64,000 bases of DNA from Streptomyces sp. GQFP (GTDB lineage: Bacteria > Actinomycetota > Actinomycetes > Streptomycetales > Streptomycetaceae): contig NZ_CP089312.1 in NCBI RefSeq assembly GCF_021545335.1, positions 1,550,001 through 1,614,000 on the forward strand, given 5' to 3'. The first letter of the stretch is position 1; every line of letters starts with the position of its first letter. The notes below the pieces were generated by a model. The model was not told where the DNA came from, searched no databases, and worked only from the letters and a program-made list of their open reading frames with translations. The position numbers and the translations under genes are program-made. Below, piece by piece: positions 1-7,296 of this stretch.

Positions 1-37
1 GGTACGCGGCGGACACCCCCGAAGGCTGGAGGCAGTC

Positions 38-439
38 ATGCAGCAAGGCAGCGGCCGTGTCAGCGCCCATCGCGACGACGAGATGAAACACCAGGTCCAG
101 GGCCTGCTGAGGTCCGGCCACCCGACCAGTACCGAGGAGTGGCACGACCCGGAGCCCGCCGCCGAGGACGACCCGCCGATCGCGGGCGGCCCGGTGGCCC
201 CCGACCGCTCCCCGGCCGGGCTGGAGACGGTGCGCTTCGAACTGGCCCGCTTCCTGGGCCGTACGTCCTTCCCGGCCGGTCCGCGCGAACTGCGCGGCCT
301 CCTGCGCGCCGGCCACGCCCCCGACACCCTGGTCGAGCCCCTGGAGCGGCTCCCCAGGAACGCCCGCTACGCCTCCGTGCAGAAGCTCGCCGAGGCGATC
401 GTGAGCGGCGGCCCGGAGTCACGCCCGCGCGACAAGTGA
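38..439 (+). CDS. DUF2795 domain protein
   Basis: This 133-residue soluble protein has a DUF2795-like C-terminal half (about residues 65-123), recognised by the FPAGPRELRG and LERLPRNARYASVQKLAEAI stretches. The N-terminal 60 residues are acidic and proline-rich and look disordered. The ATG at 38 has a GGAGG five bases upstream. The biochemical role of DUF2795 proteins is not established; they are common small proteins of Streptomyces. The gene lies 42 nt before a DJ-1/PfpI gene on the same strand and may be cotranscribed with it. Confidence 0.85.
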   Translation: MQQGSGRVSAHRDDEMKHQVQGLLRSGHPTSTEEWHDPEPAAEDDPPIAGGPVAPDRSPAGLETVRFELARFLGRTSFPAGPRELRGLLRAGHAPDTLVEPLERLPRNARYASVQKLAEAIVSGGPESRPRDK

Positions 440-481
440 CCGCGGCGGCGGGCCGCCGAACCGAGAAAGGACACCGAGGAC

Positions 482-1042
482 ATGCGTATCGCGTTTCTGA
501 CCGCACCCGAGGGTGTCGAGCAGATCGAGCTGACCGAGCCCTGGCAGGCGGTGACCGACACGGGCGACGAACCCGTGCTCGTGTCGACGAAACAGGGCCG
601 GGTGCAGGCCTTCGACCACCTCGACAAGGCGGACACATTTCCCGTGGAGGAGGTGGTCGGCGAGGTACCGGCCGCGTCCTTCGGCGGGCTCGTGCTGCCC
701 GGCGGGGTGGCCAACCCCGACTTCCTGCGCACGGACGAGCGTGCCGTCGCGTTCGTACGGGACTTCTTCGACCGGGGCCGGCCGGTCGCCGCGATCTGCC
801 ACGCCCCGTGGACGCTCGTGGAGGCGGACGTCGTCCGGGGCCGGGTGCTGACCTCGTGGCCGAGCCTCGCCACCGACATCCGCAACGCGGGCGGCGAGTG
901 GGTCGACGAGCAGGTGCGGATCTGCGACCACGGGCCCAACGTCCTGATCACCAGCCGTAAACCGGACGACCTGAAGGCGTTCTGCGCGGCGCTCGTGTCC
1001 GAGCTCGACAAGTCCGCCGTGGCCGGCGAGAAGGCTGTCTGA
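482..1042 (+). CDS. DJ-1/PfpI family class I glutamine amidotransferase-like protein
   Basis: The protein is 186 residues, the normal size of a single-domain PfpI/DJ-1 protein. The nucleophile-elbow cysteine is C106 in AICHAPW, with H107 next to it as in PfpI. LVLPGG near residue 70 is the usual strand-loop before the active site. Members include proteases, deglycase-like enzymes and chaperones, so the substrate cannot be read from sequence. A catalase-like fragment lies immediately downstream. Large-subunit catalases carry a related C-terminal domain, so the pair may descend from a catalase/DJ-1 stress locus; that link is inference. Confidence 0.9.
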   Translation: MRIAFLTAPEGVEQIELTEPWQAVTDTGDEPVLVSTKQGRVQAFDHLDKADTFPVEEVVGEVPAASFGGLVLPGGVANPDFLRTDERAVAFVRDFFDRGRPVAAICHAPWTLVEADVVRGRVLTSWPSLATDIRNAGGEWVDEQVRICDHGPNVLITSRKPDDLKAFCAALVSELDKSAVAGEKAV

Positions 1043-1055
1043 CGGACTCGGTCAC

Positions 1056-1139
1056 GGCGGGCGAGCTCGGGGCACGGGCGCGTACGGCTACTTCGAACTG
1101 TACGAGTCCTGCGCGGAGTTCACACCGATGTTCATTCGT
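1056..1139 (+). pseudogene. Catalase N-terminal remnant
   Basis: In the + frame that places GGC at 1086, the translation contains ARGTGAYGYFELYESCAEFT. This closely resembles the HARGxGAxGYFE segment that follows the substrate-channel histidine of haem catalases. The segment has no start codon, haem ligand or downstream catalase sequence; it runs into FIRP and stops near 1180. It sits between two convergent genes and overlaps the 3' end of the DUF6158 gene by a few bases. I read it as a decayed piece of a deleted catalase gene. The assignment rests on motif recognition only. Confidence 0.55.
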
Positions 1140-1365
1140 CCGTGCAGCCTCGCTCCCGGGCGCCCTCGCGGGTGCGGCCCGCGGTGATCGGGCGGCGTGG
1201 GTGGCGGCGCAGGTACTCGCCCTCCAGGCCCGCCATGCGCGCGTTGTGGGTGCGCAGGGCGTCGTTCGAACCGTGCAGGAGCGTGTCGTGGCGTGTGCGG
1301 TGGATCGTCTCCAGCTCGCGCATCAGCTGCTGGTCGTCCAGCCGGCTCGGGTCGACTCCGGTCAT
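1132..1365 (-). CDS. DUF6158-like small protein
   Basis: The 77-residue product begins MTGVDPSRLDDQQLMRELE and is predicted helical and charged, with the conserved-looking stretch HRTRHDTLLHGSNDALRTHN. It resembles the DUF6158 small proteins of Streptomyces; no function is known. The ATG at 1365 is chosen over an in-frame ATG at 1398 because the domain begins there and a GGGGTG precedes it. Its 3' end converges on the catalase remnant. It lies 66 nt downstream of the ABC-F gene on the same strand. Confidence 0.7.
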   Translation of the reverse strand: MTGVDPSRLDDQQLMRELETIHRTRHDTLLHGSNDALRTHNARMAGLEGEYLRRHPRRPITAGRTREGARERGCTDE

Positions 1366-1431
1366 GGTGACACCCCGCTCGTCGTGGCGTCCTTCCACTG
1401 TACGAAGAACCGGGCGCGCGGGCCTCGTGTG

Positions 1432-3051
1432 CTACCGGGCCCGCTCCACGCGCCGCTCGTCCCACACAGGCTCCGGGGTCTCCCGGACCCGCCCGTCGCT
1501 GCCGAAGACCAGATAGCGGTCGAACGAACGAGCGAACCAGCGGTCGTGGGTGACGGCGAGAACCGTGCCCTCGAACGCCTCCAGCCCCTCCTGGAGGGCC
1601 TCGGCGGACTCCAGGTCGAGGTTGTCCGTCGGCTCGTCCAGCAGCAGCGCGGTGACGCCCTCCAGCTCCAGGAGCAGGATCTGGAAGCGGGCCTGCTGTC
1701 CCCCGGAGAGCCGGTCGAAGCGCTGCTCGGCCTGCGCGGTCAGCTCGTAGCGGCGCAGCCGGGAACTGGCCGCACCCCGGTCCTGCGCGTGCTCGGACCA
1801 CAGGATGTCGAGGAGCGTACGGCCCTCCAGCTCGGGGTGGGCATGCGTCTGGGCGAAGTGCCCGGGCACGACCCGTGCGCCGAGCTTCCACTCGCCCGTG
1901 TGGTTCACGGTGTCCCCGGCGAGCAGTCGCAGGAAGTGCGACTTGCCGGAACCGTTGGACCCGAGGACGGCGACCCGCTCCCCGTAGAAGACTTCGAGAT
2001 CGAAGGGTTTCATCAGCCCGGTCAGCTCAAGTCCCTTGCAGGTGACGGACCTTACGCCGGTCCGGCCGCCCTTGAGCCGCATGGTGATGTCCTGCTCGCG
2101 CGGCGGCTCGGGCGGCGGACCGGCCTCCTCGAACTTGCGCAGCCGAGTCTGGGAGGCCGCGTACCTCGACGCCATGGCCGGGCTGTTCTCAGCGGCCTGA
2201 CGGAGGTTCAGCACCAGCTTCTTCAACTGGGCGTGCTTCTCGTCCCAGCGCCGGCGCAACTCATCGAAGCGTGCGAACCGTTCACTACGCGCCTGGTGAT
2301 AGGTGGCGAAGCCGGCACCGTGCACCCACGCGTCCGCACCGGCGGGCCCCGGTTCGACGGACACGATCTTCTGCGCGGACCGCGAGAGCAACTCCCGGTC
2401 GTGGGAGACGAAGAGAACGGTCTTCCGGGTCTCCGCGAGCCGTTCCTCCAGCCACCGCTTGCCGGGTACGTCGAGGTAGTTGTCCGGCTCGTCGAGCAGC
2501 AGCACCTCGTCCGTGCCGCGCAGCAGCGCCTCCAGCACCAGCCGCTTCTGCTCACCGCCGGACAGCGTCCGCACCAGCCGCCACTGGGCCTTCTCGTACG
2601 GCACCCCGAGCGCGGCCGTGGTGCACATGTCCCACAGCGTCTCGGCCTCGTACCCGCGCGCCTCGGCCCAGTCGGACAGCGCCTGCGCGTACTGCAGCTG
2701 GGCGGCCTCGTCGTCGACGGTCAGCATGCCGTGCTCGGCCACGTCGACGGCCTTGGCGGCCTCCTGGATACGGGGCGTGGCGACCGACACGAGCAGGTCC
2801 CGTACGGTCGTCTCGTCCCGCACGGAGCCCACGAACTGGCGCATCACCCCGAGCCCGCCACCCACGTTGACGGTCCCGCCATGCGGTTTCAGCTCACCGG
2901 AGATCAGCCGCAGCAGGGTCGTCTTCCCGGCCCCGTTGGGCCCCACCAGGGCCACGACGGCCCCTTCCCCGACGCGGAACGACACATCGCCGAGCAGCGC
3001 CCTCCCATCGGGGAGGTAGTACTCAAGATGCGCTGCTTCGAGATGTCCCAT
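1432..3051 (-). CDS. ABC-F family ATPase
   Basis: This 539-residue protein has two ABC nucleotide-binding domains in one chain and no membrane segment, the hallmark of ABC-F proteins. The first domain has Walker A GPNGAGKTT, signature LSGGEQKR and Walker B VLLLDEPDNYLD. The second has GSNGSGKS, LSGGQQAR and ALLLDEPTDNLD. Both lack transporter partners nearby. ABC-F proteins act on the ribosome as translation factors or antibiotic-protection proteins; which applies here cannot be told. The ATG at 3051 gives the usual N-terminus MGHLEAAHLEYYLPDG. A dispersed hairpin repeat lies directly upstream. Confidence 0.93.
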   Translation of the reverse strand: MGHLEAAHLEYYLPDGRALLGDVSFRVGEGAVVALVGPNGAGKTTLLRLISGELKPHGGTVNVGGGLGVMRQFVGSVRDETTVRDLLVSVATPRIQEAAKAVDVAEHGMLTVDDEAAQLQYAQALSDWAEARGYEAETLWDMCTTAALGVPYEKAQWRLVRTLSGGEQKRLVLEALLRGTDEVLLLDEPDNYLDVPGKRWLEERLAETRKTVLFVSHDRELLSRSAQKIVSVEPGPAGADAWVHGAGFATYHQARSERFARFDELRRRWDEKHAQLKKLVLNLRQAAENSPAMASRYAASQTRLRKFEEAGPPPEPPREQDITMRLKGGRTGVRSVTCKGLELTGLMKPFDLEVFYGERVAVLGSNGSGKSHFLRLLAGDTVNHTGEWKLGARVVPGHFAQTHAHPELEGRTLLDILWSEHAQDRGAASSRLRRYELTAQAEQRFDRLSGGQQARFQILLLELEGVTALLLDEPTDNLDLESAEALQEGLEAFEGTVLAVTHDRWFARSFDRYLVFGSDGRVRETPEPVWDERRVERAR

Positions 3052-3113
3052 GGGCCGCATTCTGCGGGCGGACGGCAACCCCGGGCAAACCCATAAACAC
3101 CCGGCCACGGAAA

Positions 3114-3160
3114 CGCGCCCCGACAGGGGCGCGGGGAACTGCGCGACCAGCCCCCACCGG
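3114..3160 (-). repeat. Dispersed Streptomyces hairpin element, copy A
   Basis: The element consists of an 8-bp hairpin (CGCGCCCC 3114-3121, GGGGCGCG 3126-3133, loop GACA) followed by a constant tail to 3160. Bases 3125-3160 are identical over 36 nt to copy B at 10656-10691. It starts 20 nt past the stop of the histidine phosphatase gene on the minus strand, so a role in transcription termination or 3'-end processing is likely. I know this sequence as a frequent 3'-flank motif in Streptomyces genomes; no coding function is implied. Confidence 0.8.
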
Positions 3161-3179
3161 CCCGCGGCCAAAGAACCGC

Positions 3180-3839
3180 CTACCCGGCGGAGCCCAGAAG
3201 CTCTCCAGCAGGCCCACTCTCACCCGGCCCGGCCGCAGCCACCACCGCCCCCGCCCAGGACACCGCCTTCCACCCATCCACCGGCGACCCCTCCAGAACA
3301 ACCACACCAGTGTTGTCGAGCCGATGCTCGGCGGCGAAAGCCACGTCGACATTGTCCGCCCGGGCCGCCGCCCACATCCGGATCGCGGCGCCATGACTGA
3401 CCATGGCGACGGTGCCAACCCCACTCTCGGCGGCCTCCGCCACCACCGCGTCGAACCGCCCGAGCGCCTCGACCCCGTTCTCCCCATCCGGCATGCGCAG
3501 CTCCGTGTCACCGGCCGCCCACGCGAAGACGGTGGTCATGTAGAGATCCGCCGCCTCGGCGTCCCCCCGCATCTCCAGGTCCCCGGCGGACACCTCCCGG
3601 ATCCCGTCCCGCACCAGGACGTCCAGGCCACGCGCCCCGGCCAGCGGAGCGGCGGTCAGCTGCGTACGGATCAGGGTGGACGCGTACAGCGCGTCGATGT
3701 CCTCGCCCGCGAGCGCCTCCGGCAGCGCGGCGGCCTGCCGCTCCCCCAGCTCGGTCAGTGCGGCCCCCGGAACTGCGGTGTCCAGCAGATACAACACGTT
3801 CGACGGGGTCTGACCGTGCCGGATGAGGAGCAGACGCAT
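3180..3839 (-). CDS. Histidine phosphatase family protein
   Basis: The product is 219 residues and starts MRLLLIRHGQTPSN, with the RHG phosphohistidine motif at residues 7-9. The partner residues are visible as the arginine in STLIRTQ, the glutamate region REVSAGDLE and the second catalytic histidine in VAMVSHGAAIR. This is a standard cofactor-independent phosphoglycerate-mutase-like fold. Many Streptomyces paralogues exist and the substrate (sugar phosphate, nucleotide or protein) is unknown. The C-terminus is followed by dispersed hairpin copy A. The divergent PAP2/kinase gene begins 105 nt away. Confidence 0.9.
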   Translation of the reverse strand: MRLLLIRHGQTPSNVLYLLDTAVPGAALTELGERQAAALPEALAGEDIDALYASTLIRTQLTAAPLAGARGLDVLVRDGIREVSAGDLEMRGDAEAADLYMTTVFAWAAGDTELRMPDGENGVEALGRFDAVVAEAAESGVGTVAMVSHGAAIRMWAAARADNVDVAFAAEHRLDNTGVVVLEGSPVDGWKAVSWAGAVVAAAGPGESGPAGELLGSAG

Positions 3840-3944
3840 ACGGGTTTTCCTCTCGCCCTACGACACTTGCGACAAGCCCCACAACACGCACAACCGACGC
3901 GTTCGACAAGACAAAAGGGCTCACTTCAGGGTACCCAGAGCGTC

Positions 3945-5438
3945 ATGACCGCAGACATCGACCTCACCGTCCCACTGCCCGGCCGCCACGCCCTGCGCAA
4001 ACACCTGCTGAATCTGGACTCCCGGCTGTTCGAGACCGCCGCCACCCTGCACTGGCCGGGCGCCGAACGCGTCCTGCCGAGGCTGAGCCGCAGCGCGAAC
4101 CACGGCGTCCTGTGGATGGCGACGGCGGCCGCCCTGGCGGCCACCGGGAGCCCCAGGGCCCGCCGGGCCGCCGTCCGGGGCCTGGCCTCCCTCGCGGTGG
4201 CCTCCGCGACGATCAACACGGTCGGCAAGCGCTCGGTACGCCGGCCACGCCCCGTGCTGGACCCCGTACCGCTGGTCAGGCAGCTGAAGCGGCAGCCGAT
4301 CACCACGTCGTTCCCGTCCGGTCACTCGGCGTCGGCGGCGGCCTTCGCGACCGGGGTCGCCCTGGAGTCCCGGGGCCTCGGGGCGGTGGTGGCGCCGGTC
4401 GCCTTCTCGGTGGCGATGTCCCGGGTCTACACCGGCGTCCACTTCCCCAGTGACGTCCTGGCGGGCGCGGTCCTTGGCGCGGGCGCCGCGTTCGCCGTAC
4501 GAGCACTCGTGCCGACCCGCGACCAGTCCACGCCCCCCGGCCCGCCGCACGCGACGGCCCCCGCACTGCCCGACGGCGAGGGGCTGATCCTCGTGGCGAA
4601 CACGGCGGCGGCCACCGCCGACCGGGCCCGCGCACTGGGTGACGTACTGCCGCTGGCGGAGATCGTGGAGTGCGCGCCACAGGACGTACGGGACGAGTTG
4701 GAGAAGGCGGCTGCCCGCTGCCAGGTGCTCGGGGTGTGCGGCGGCGACGGCACCGTGAACACGGCCGCCGAGGTCGCCCTGCGGCACGGAAAGCCGCTCG
4801 TGGTCCTGCCCGGCGGCACGCTCAACCACTTCGCGCTCGACCTGGGGGTGGCGGACGTCCGGGACGTCGGCCGGGCGGTGCGGCAGGGCGAGGCGGTGCG
4901 GGTGGACGTGGGCCGGTTCCGGTCCGGGGAGCAGGAGGGCGTCTTCCTCAACACGTGCAGCCTGGGCGTCTATCCGGAGCTGGTGCGCGAGCGTGAGCGC
5001 TGGTCGGACCGGATCGGCGGCTGGCCGGCCGGGGTGGTCGCGGCGGCACGTGTCCTGCGCACCGACAGTCATCCCCTGGAGGCCCAGTTCCGGGGCGGCA
5101 CACACCCGTTGTGGCTGCTCTTCGCGGGCAACGGCACCTACCACCGCCTGGGCCTCGTACCGGCCCGCCGGCTCGACCTGGCGGACGGGCGGCTCGACGT
5201 ACGGGTGGTGCACGGCGGCCGGCGGCCCGCGCTGCGCCTCCTGGCGGCGGCTGTGGCGGGCCCGCTGACCCGCTCCCCCGCCCACGCGGGTGTCCGGGTC
5301 CACCGTCTCCACGTGGACGACGTGACGCCGGGGACCCTCCTCGCGTACGACGGCGAGGTCACGGAGGTGACGGGCGGCGTGACGCTCGAAAAGCTCCCGG
5401 AGGCGCTGACGGTCTACCGCCCGCTCGGCCGGAACTGA
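3945..5438 (+). CDS. PAP2 phosphatase / diacylglycerol kinase fusion
   Basis: The 497-residue protein joins two lipid enzymes. The N-terminal half (about 25-190) has the three type-2 phosphatidic acid phosphatase motifs KRSVRRPRP, PSGH and SRVYTGVHFPSD. The C-terminal half (about 205-497) has the diacylglycerol/sphingosine-kinase catalytic signature GGDGTVNTAAE and PGGTLNHFA. It probably acts at the membrane in lipid phosphate turnover or isoprenoid/sphingoid lipid handling; the substrate is unknown. A GGGTAC at 3930-3935 lies only 9 nt before the ATG at 3945, so the transcript may be leaderless; no good -35 is seen. Confidence 0.92.
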   Translation: MTADIDLTVPLPGRHALRKHLLNLDSRLFETAATLHWPGAERVLPRLSRSANHGVLWMATAAALAATGSPRARRAAVRGLASLAVASATINTVGKRSVRRPRPVLDPVPLVRQLKRQPITTSFPSGHSASAAAFATGVALESRGLGAVVAPVAFSVAMSRVYTGVHFPSDVLAGAVLGAGAAFAVRALVPTRDQSTPPGPPHATAPALPDGEGLILVANTAAATADRARALGDVLPLAEIVECAPQDVRDELEKAAARCQVLGVCGGDGTVNTAAEVALRHGKPLVVLPGGTLNHFALDLGVADVRDVGRAVRQGEAVRVDVGRFRSGEQEGVFLNTCSLGVYPELVRERERWSDRIGGWPAGVVAAARVLRTDSHPLEAQFRGGTHPLWLLFAGNGTYHRLGLVPARRLDLADGRLDVRVVHGGRRPALRLLAAAVAGPLTRSPAHAGVRVHRLHVDDVTPGTLLAYDGEVTEVTGGVTLEKLPEALTVYRPLGRN

Positions 5439-5536
5439 CCGCCGGTTGTCCACACTCCAAGACGCTGGTCTCATTATTCGGCACGGCTGCGTACGGTGAA
5501 GGAGAACGAGCCGAGAAGACGAGAAGGGGCACGGTC

Positions 5537-6370
5537 ATGTCCAAGCCGCAGTCGCAGCCGCAGGAGACCGCCGTCTACACGCACGGGCACCACGAGTCCG
5601 TGCTCCGCTCGCACACCTGGCGCACCGCCGCCAACTCGGCCGCGTACCTCCTCGGTTCGCTGAAGCCGCACATGCGGATCCTGGACATCGGCTGCGGCCC
5701 GGGCACGATCACCGCCGACCTGGCGGAACTGGTCCCCGACGGCCATGTCACCGGCGTCGACCGGGCGCCGGGCATCCTGGACCAGGCCAGGGCCACGGCG
5801 GCCGAACGGGGCCTCGGCAACGTGGAGTTCGCGGTCGCGGACGTCCACTCGCTGGACTTCCCGGACGACACGTTCTGTGTGGTCCACGCCCATCAGGTGC
5901 TCCAGCACGTGGGCGACCCGGTGCGGGCGCTGCGCGAGATGCACCGGGTCACCAAGCCGGGCGGGTACATCGCCGTCCGCGATGGGGACTACCTGGCCAT
6001 GGCCTGGTATCCGGAGTCGGCGGGGCTGGACGACTGGCTGGACCTGTACCGGCGGGTGGCCCGCGCCAACGGGGGCGAGCCGGACGCGGGACGCCGGCTG
6101 AAGTCCTGGGCGCTGCGGGCCGGTCTCACGGACATCACGGCCACGTCCAGTACGTGGACGTTCGCGGACACCGACGAGGTCGCCTGGTGGAGCGGTCTGT
6201 GGGCGGACCGGACGCTGGCGTCGGCGTACGCGGACCGGGCCACGGAGGGTGGGCTCGCGACTGTGGAGCAGCTGCGGGCGGTGTCGGAGGCGTGGCGGGA
6301 GTGGGGGCGCCGGGAGGACGCCTGGTTCACCGTGCCGCACGGCGAGATTCTCTGCCGAAAGGCCTCATGA
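5537..6370 (+). CDS. Class I SAM-dependent methyltransferase (UbiE/Methyltransf_11 type)
   Basis: The product is 277 residues. The SAM-binding motif I ILDIGCGPGTITADL is at about 52-66, followed by the acidic ribose-binding VTGVDRA and motif II AVADVHSLDFPDDTF. LQHVGDPVRALREMHRVTKPGG is the characteristic post-motif region of this family. The C-terminal third is probably the substrate cap. No biosynthetic partner gene is adjacent, so the acceptor is unknown. The ATG at 5537 is preceded by GAAGGAGAACG and AGAAGGGG. Confidence 0.9.
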   Translation: MSKPQSQPQETAVYTHGHHESVLRSHTWRTAANSAAYLLGSLKPHMRILDIGCGPGTITADLAELVPDGHVTGVDRAPGILDQARATAAERGLGNVEFAVADVHSLDFPDDTFCVVHAHQVLQHVGDPVRALREMHRVTKPGGYIAVRDGDYLAMAWYPESAGLDDWLDLYRRVARANGGEPDAGRRLKSWALRAGLTDITATSSTWTFADTDEVAWWSGLWADRTLASAYADRATEGGLATVEQLRAVSEAWREWGRREDAWFTVPHGEILCRKAS

Positions 6371-6432
6371 TTCGCCCGGCCGATGTCTGAGTCGTGGATT
6401 TCTGGAAACCCGGTGTGCAGGAGGTTCACACT

Positions 6433-6603
6433 ATGGTTCCGATTCTGCTCGTACTGCTTCTGGCCCTGATTCTCTTCGGTGCCGGATTCGCGGTGAAGAT
6501 ACTCTGGTGGATCGCGCTGATCGTCCTTGTCGTCTGGCTACTGGGATTCCTGGTGCGGGGCACGGGTGCGGGCGGCGCAAGGGGCCGCTGGTATCGCTGG
6601 TAG
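6433..6603 (+). CDS. Small hydrophobic membrane protein
   Basis: This 56-residue protein begins MVPILLVLLLALILFGAGF. It has two adjacent transmembrane helices (about 2-20 and 23-42) and a short basic tail ending RGRWYRW. Proteins of this type recur in Streptomyces, are annotated only as hydrophobic proteins and are often near stress genes. The ATG at 6433 has a perfect GGAGG (6420-6424) eight bases upstream; an earlier in-frame start at 6394 lacks such a site. A strong hairpin terminator follows 14 nt after the stop. Confidence 0.8.
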   Translation: MVPILLVLLLALILFGAGFAVKILWWIALIVLVVWLLGFLVRGTGAGGARGRWYRW

Positions 6604-6617
6604 CCACAAGGGTCCGA

Positions 6618-6652
6618 GCGGCCCGAGGTCCTGATTCAGGACCTCGGGCCGC
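6618..6652. terminator. Bidirectional terminator hairpin
   Basis: GCGGCCCGAGGTCCT (6618-6632) pairs perfectly with 6638-6652, leaving a GATTC loop: a 15-bp G/C-rich stem. It lies between the convergent small membrane protein gene and the GvpL/F gene, and the last codon and stop of gvpL/F (TGA at 6638-6636) fall inside it. There is no long T-run, as is usual in Streptomyces terminators. Confidence 0.85.
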
Positions 6653-7280
6653 AACCCGTGCCACTGCCGAAGAAGGAGTAGACGGCCCAGGGGCCGGTGA
6701 GTTCGACCCTCGGTCCAGGGGCGATACCGTCCGCCTCACGCTTTGTCCGGTCGACCAGTTCCACGAATTGCTCGGAATCCTCGCGCGTCACAAGATAGGC
6801 CGCTTCGAGGACATTCGGCGACGCGTACAGTCGGTGGTCCTCGGCGTACCGAGAAAGAGTCCGGTGCAATTGCCCGGCGAAAACCTCGGCGTTCTCTTCG
6901 AGGCCTTCGAGATACACCTTCACGCGCCACTCCACCCGCCCGCAAAAGCGGTCGAGAGCGCGCCGGAAGTCGTCCTCGCGTTCCTCGATCATCACGCGTA
7001 CGGCGCTGTCGTCCCGGAAGACGGTGGCGGGCCGTAGGGGCAGCGGGGTCGTGACGGCGGTCAGCGCGTCGATCACGGCGTGGTGGGCCCGGTCGCCGTC
7101 GTCCGTCCGCTGCCGGAGCGGCTCCTCGGCGAAGTCCGCCTCCGGCACCGTACTGACGACGGCGACCAGACCGTGATGGGTGAGCAGTTTCGGCGGGACA
7201 CCCGCGACCCCCGTCAACTGGGCCTGCAGGGCCGCGTCGAAGGGACGGCAGACGGCGTAGACGTACCGCAGTCGGGTCAT
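6636..7280 (-). CDS. GvpL/GvpF family gas vesicle protein
   Basis: The 214-residue product has the GvpL/F layout. An N-terminal YVYAVCRP strand is followed by the central VEWRVKVYLEG region and the family's terminal motif ELTGPWAVYSF. In gas-vesicle clusters GvpF/L assist shell assembly. Here no gvpA, gvpN, gvpJ, gvpK or gvpO is present, so the gene is an orphan and gas-vesicle formation cannot be claimed. It is 16 nt downstream of no other gvp gene: the upstream neighbour on this strand is transketolase, 16 nt further on in the window. Its stop lies in a shared terminator. Confidence 0.9.
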   Translation of the reverse strand: MTRLRYVYAVCRPFDAALQAQLTGVAGVPPKLLTHHGLVAVVSTVPEADFAEEPLRQRTDDGDRAHHAVIDALTAVTTPLPLRPATVFRDDSAVRVMIEEREDDFRRALDRFCGRVEWRVKVYLEGLEENAEVFAGQLHRTLSRYAEDHRLYASPNVLEAAYLVTREDSEQFVELVDRTKREADGIAPGPRVELTGPWAVYSFFGSGTGCGPRS

Positions 7281-7296
7281 CGGGGTCTCCTCGTCC

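Noticed and set aside
3930..3935. GGGTAC as a SigB-type -10 before the PAP2/kinase gene
   Set aside because: No matching -35 at 14-16 bp; kept only as a possible -10 in the gene entry.
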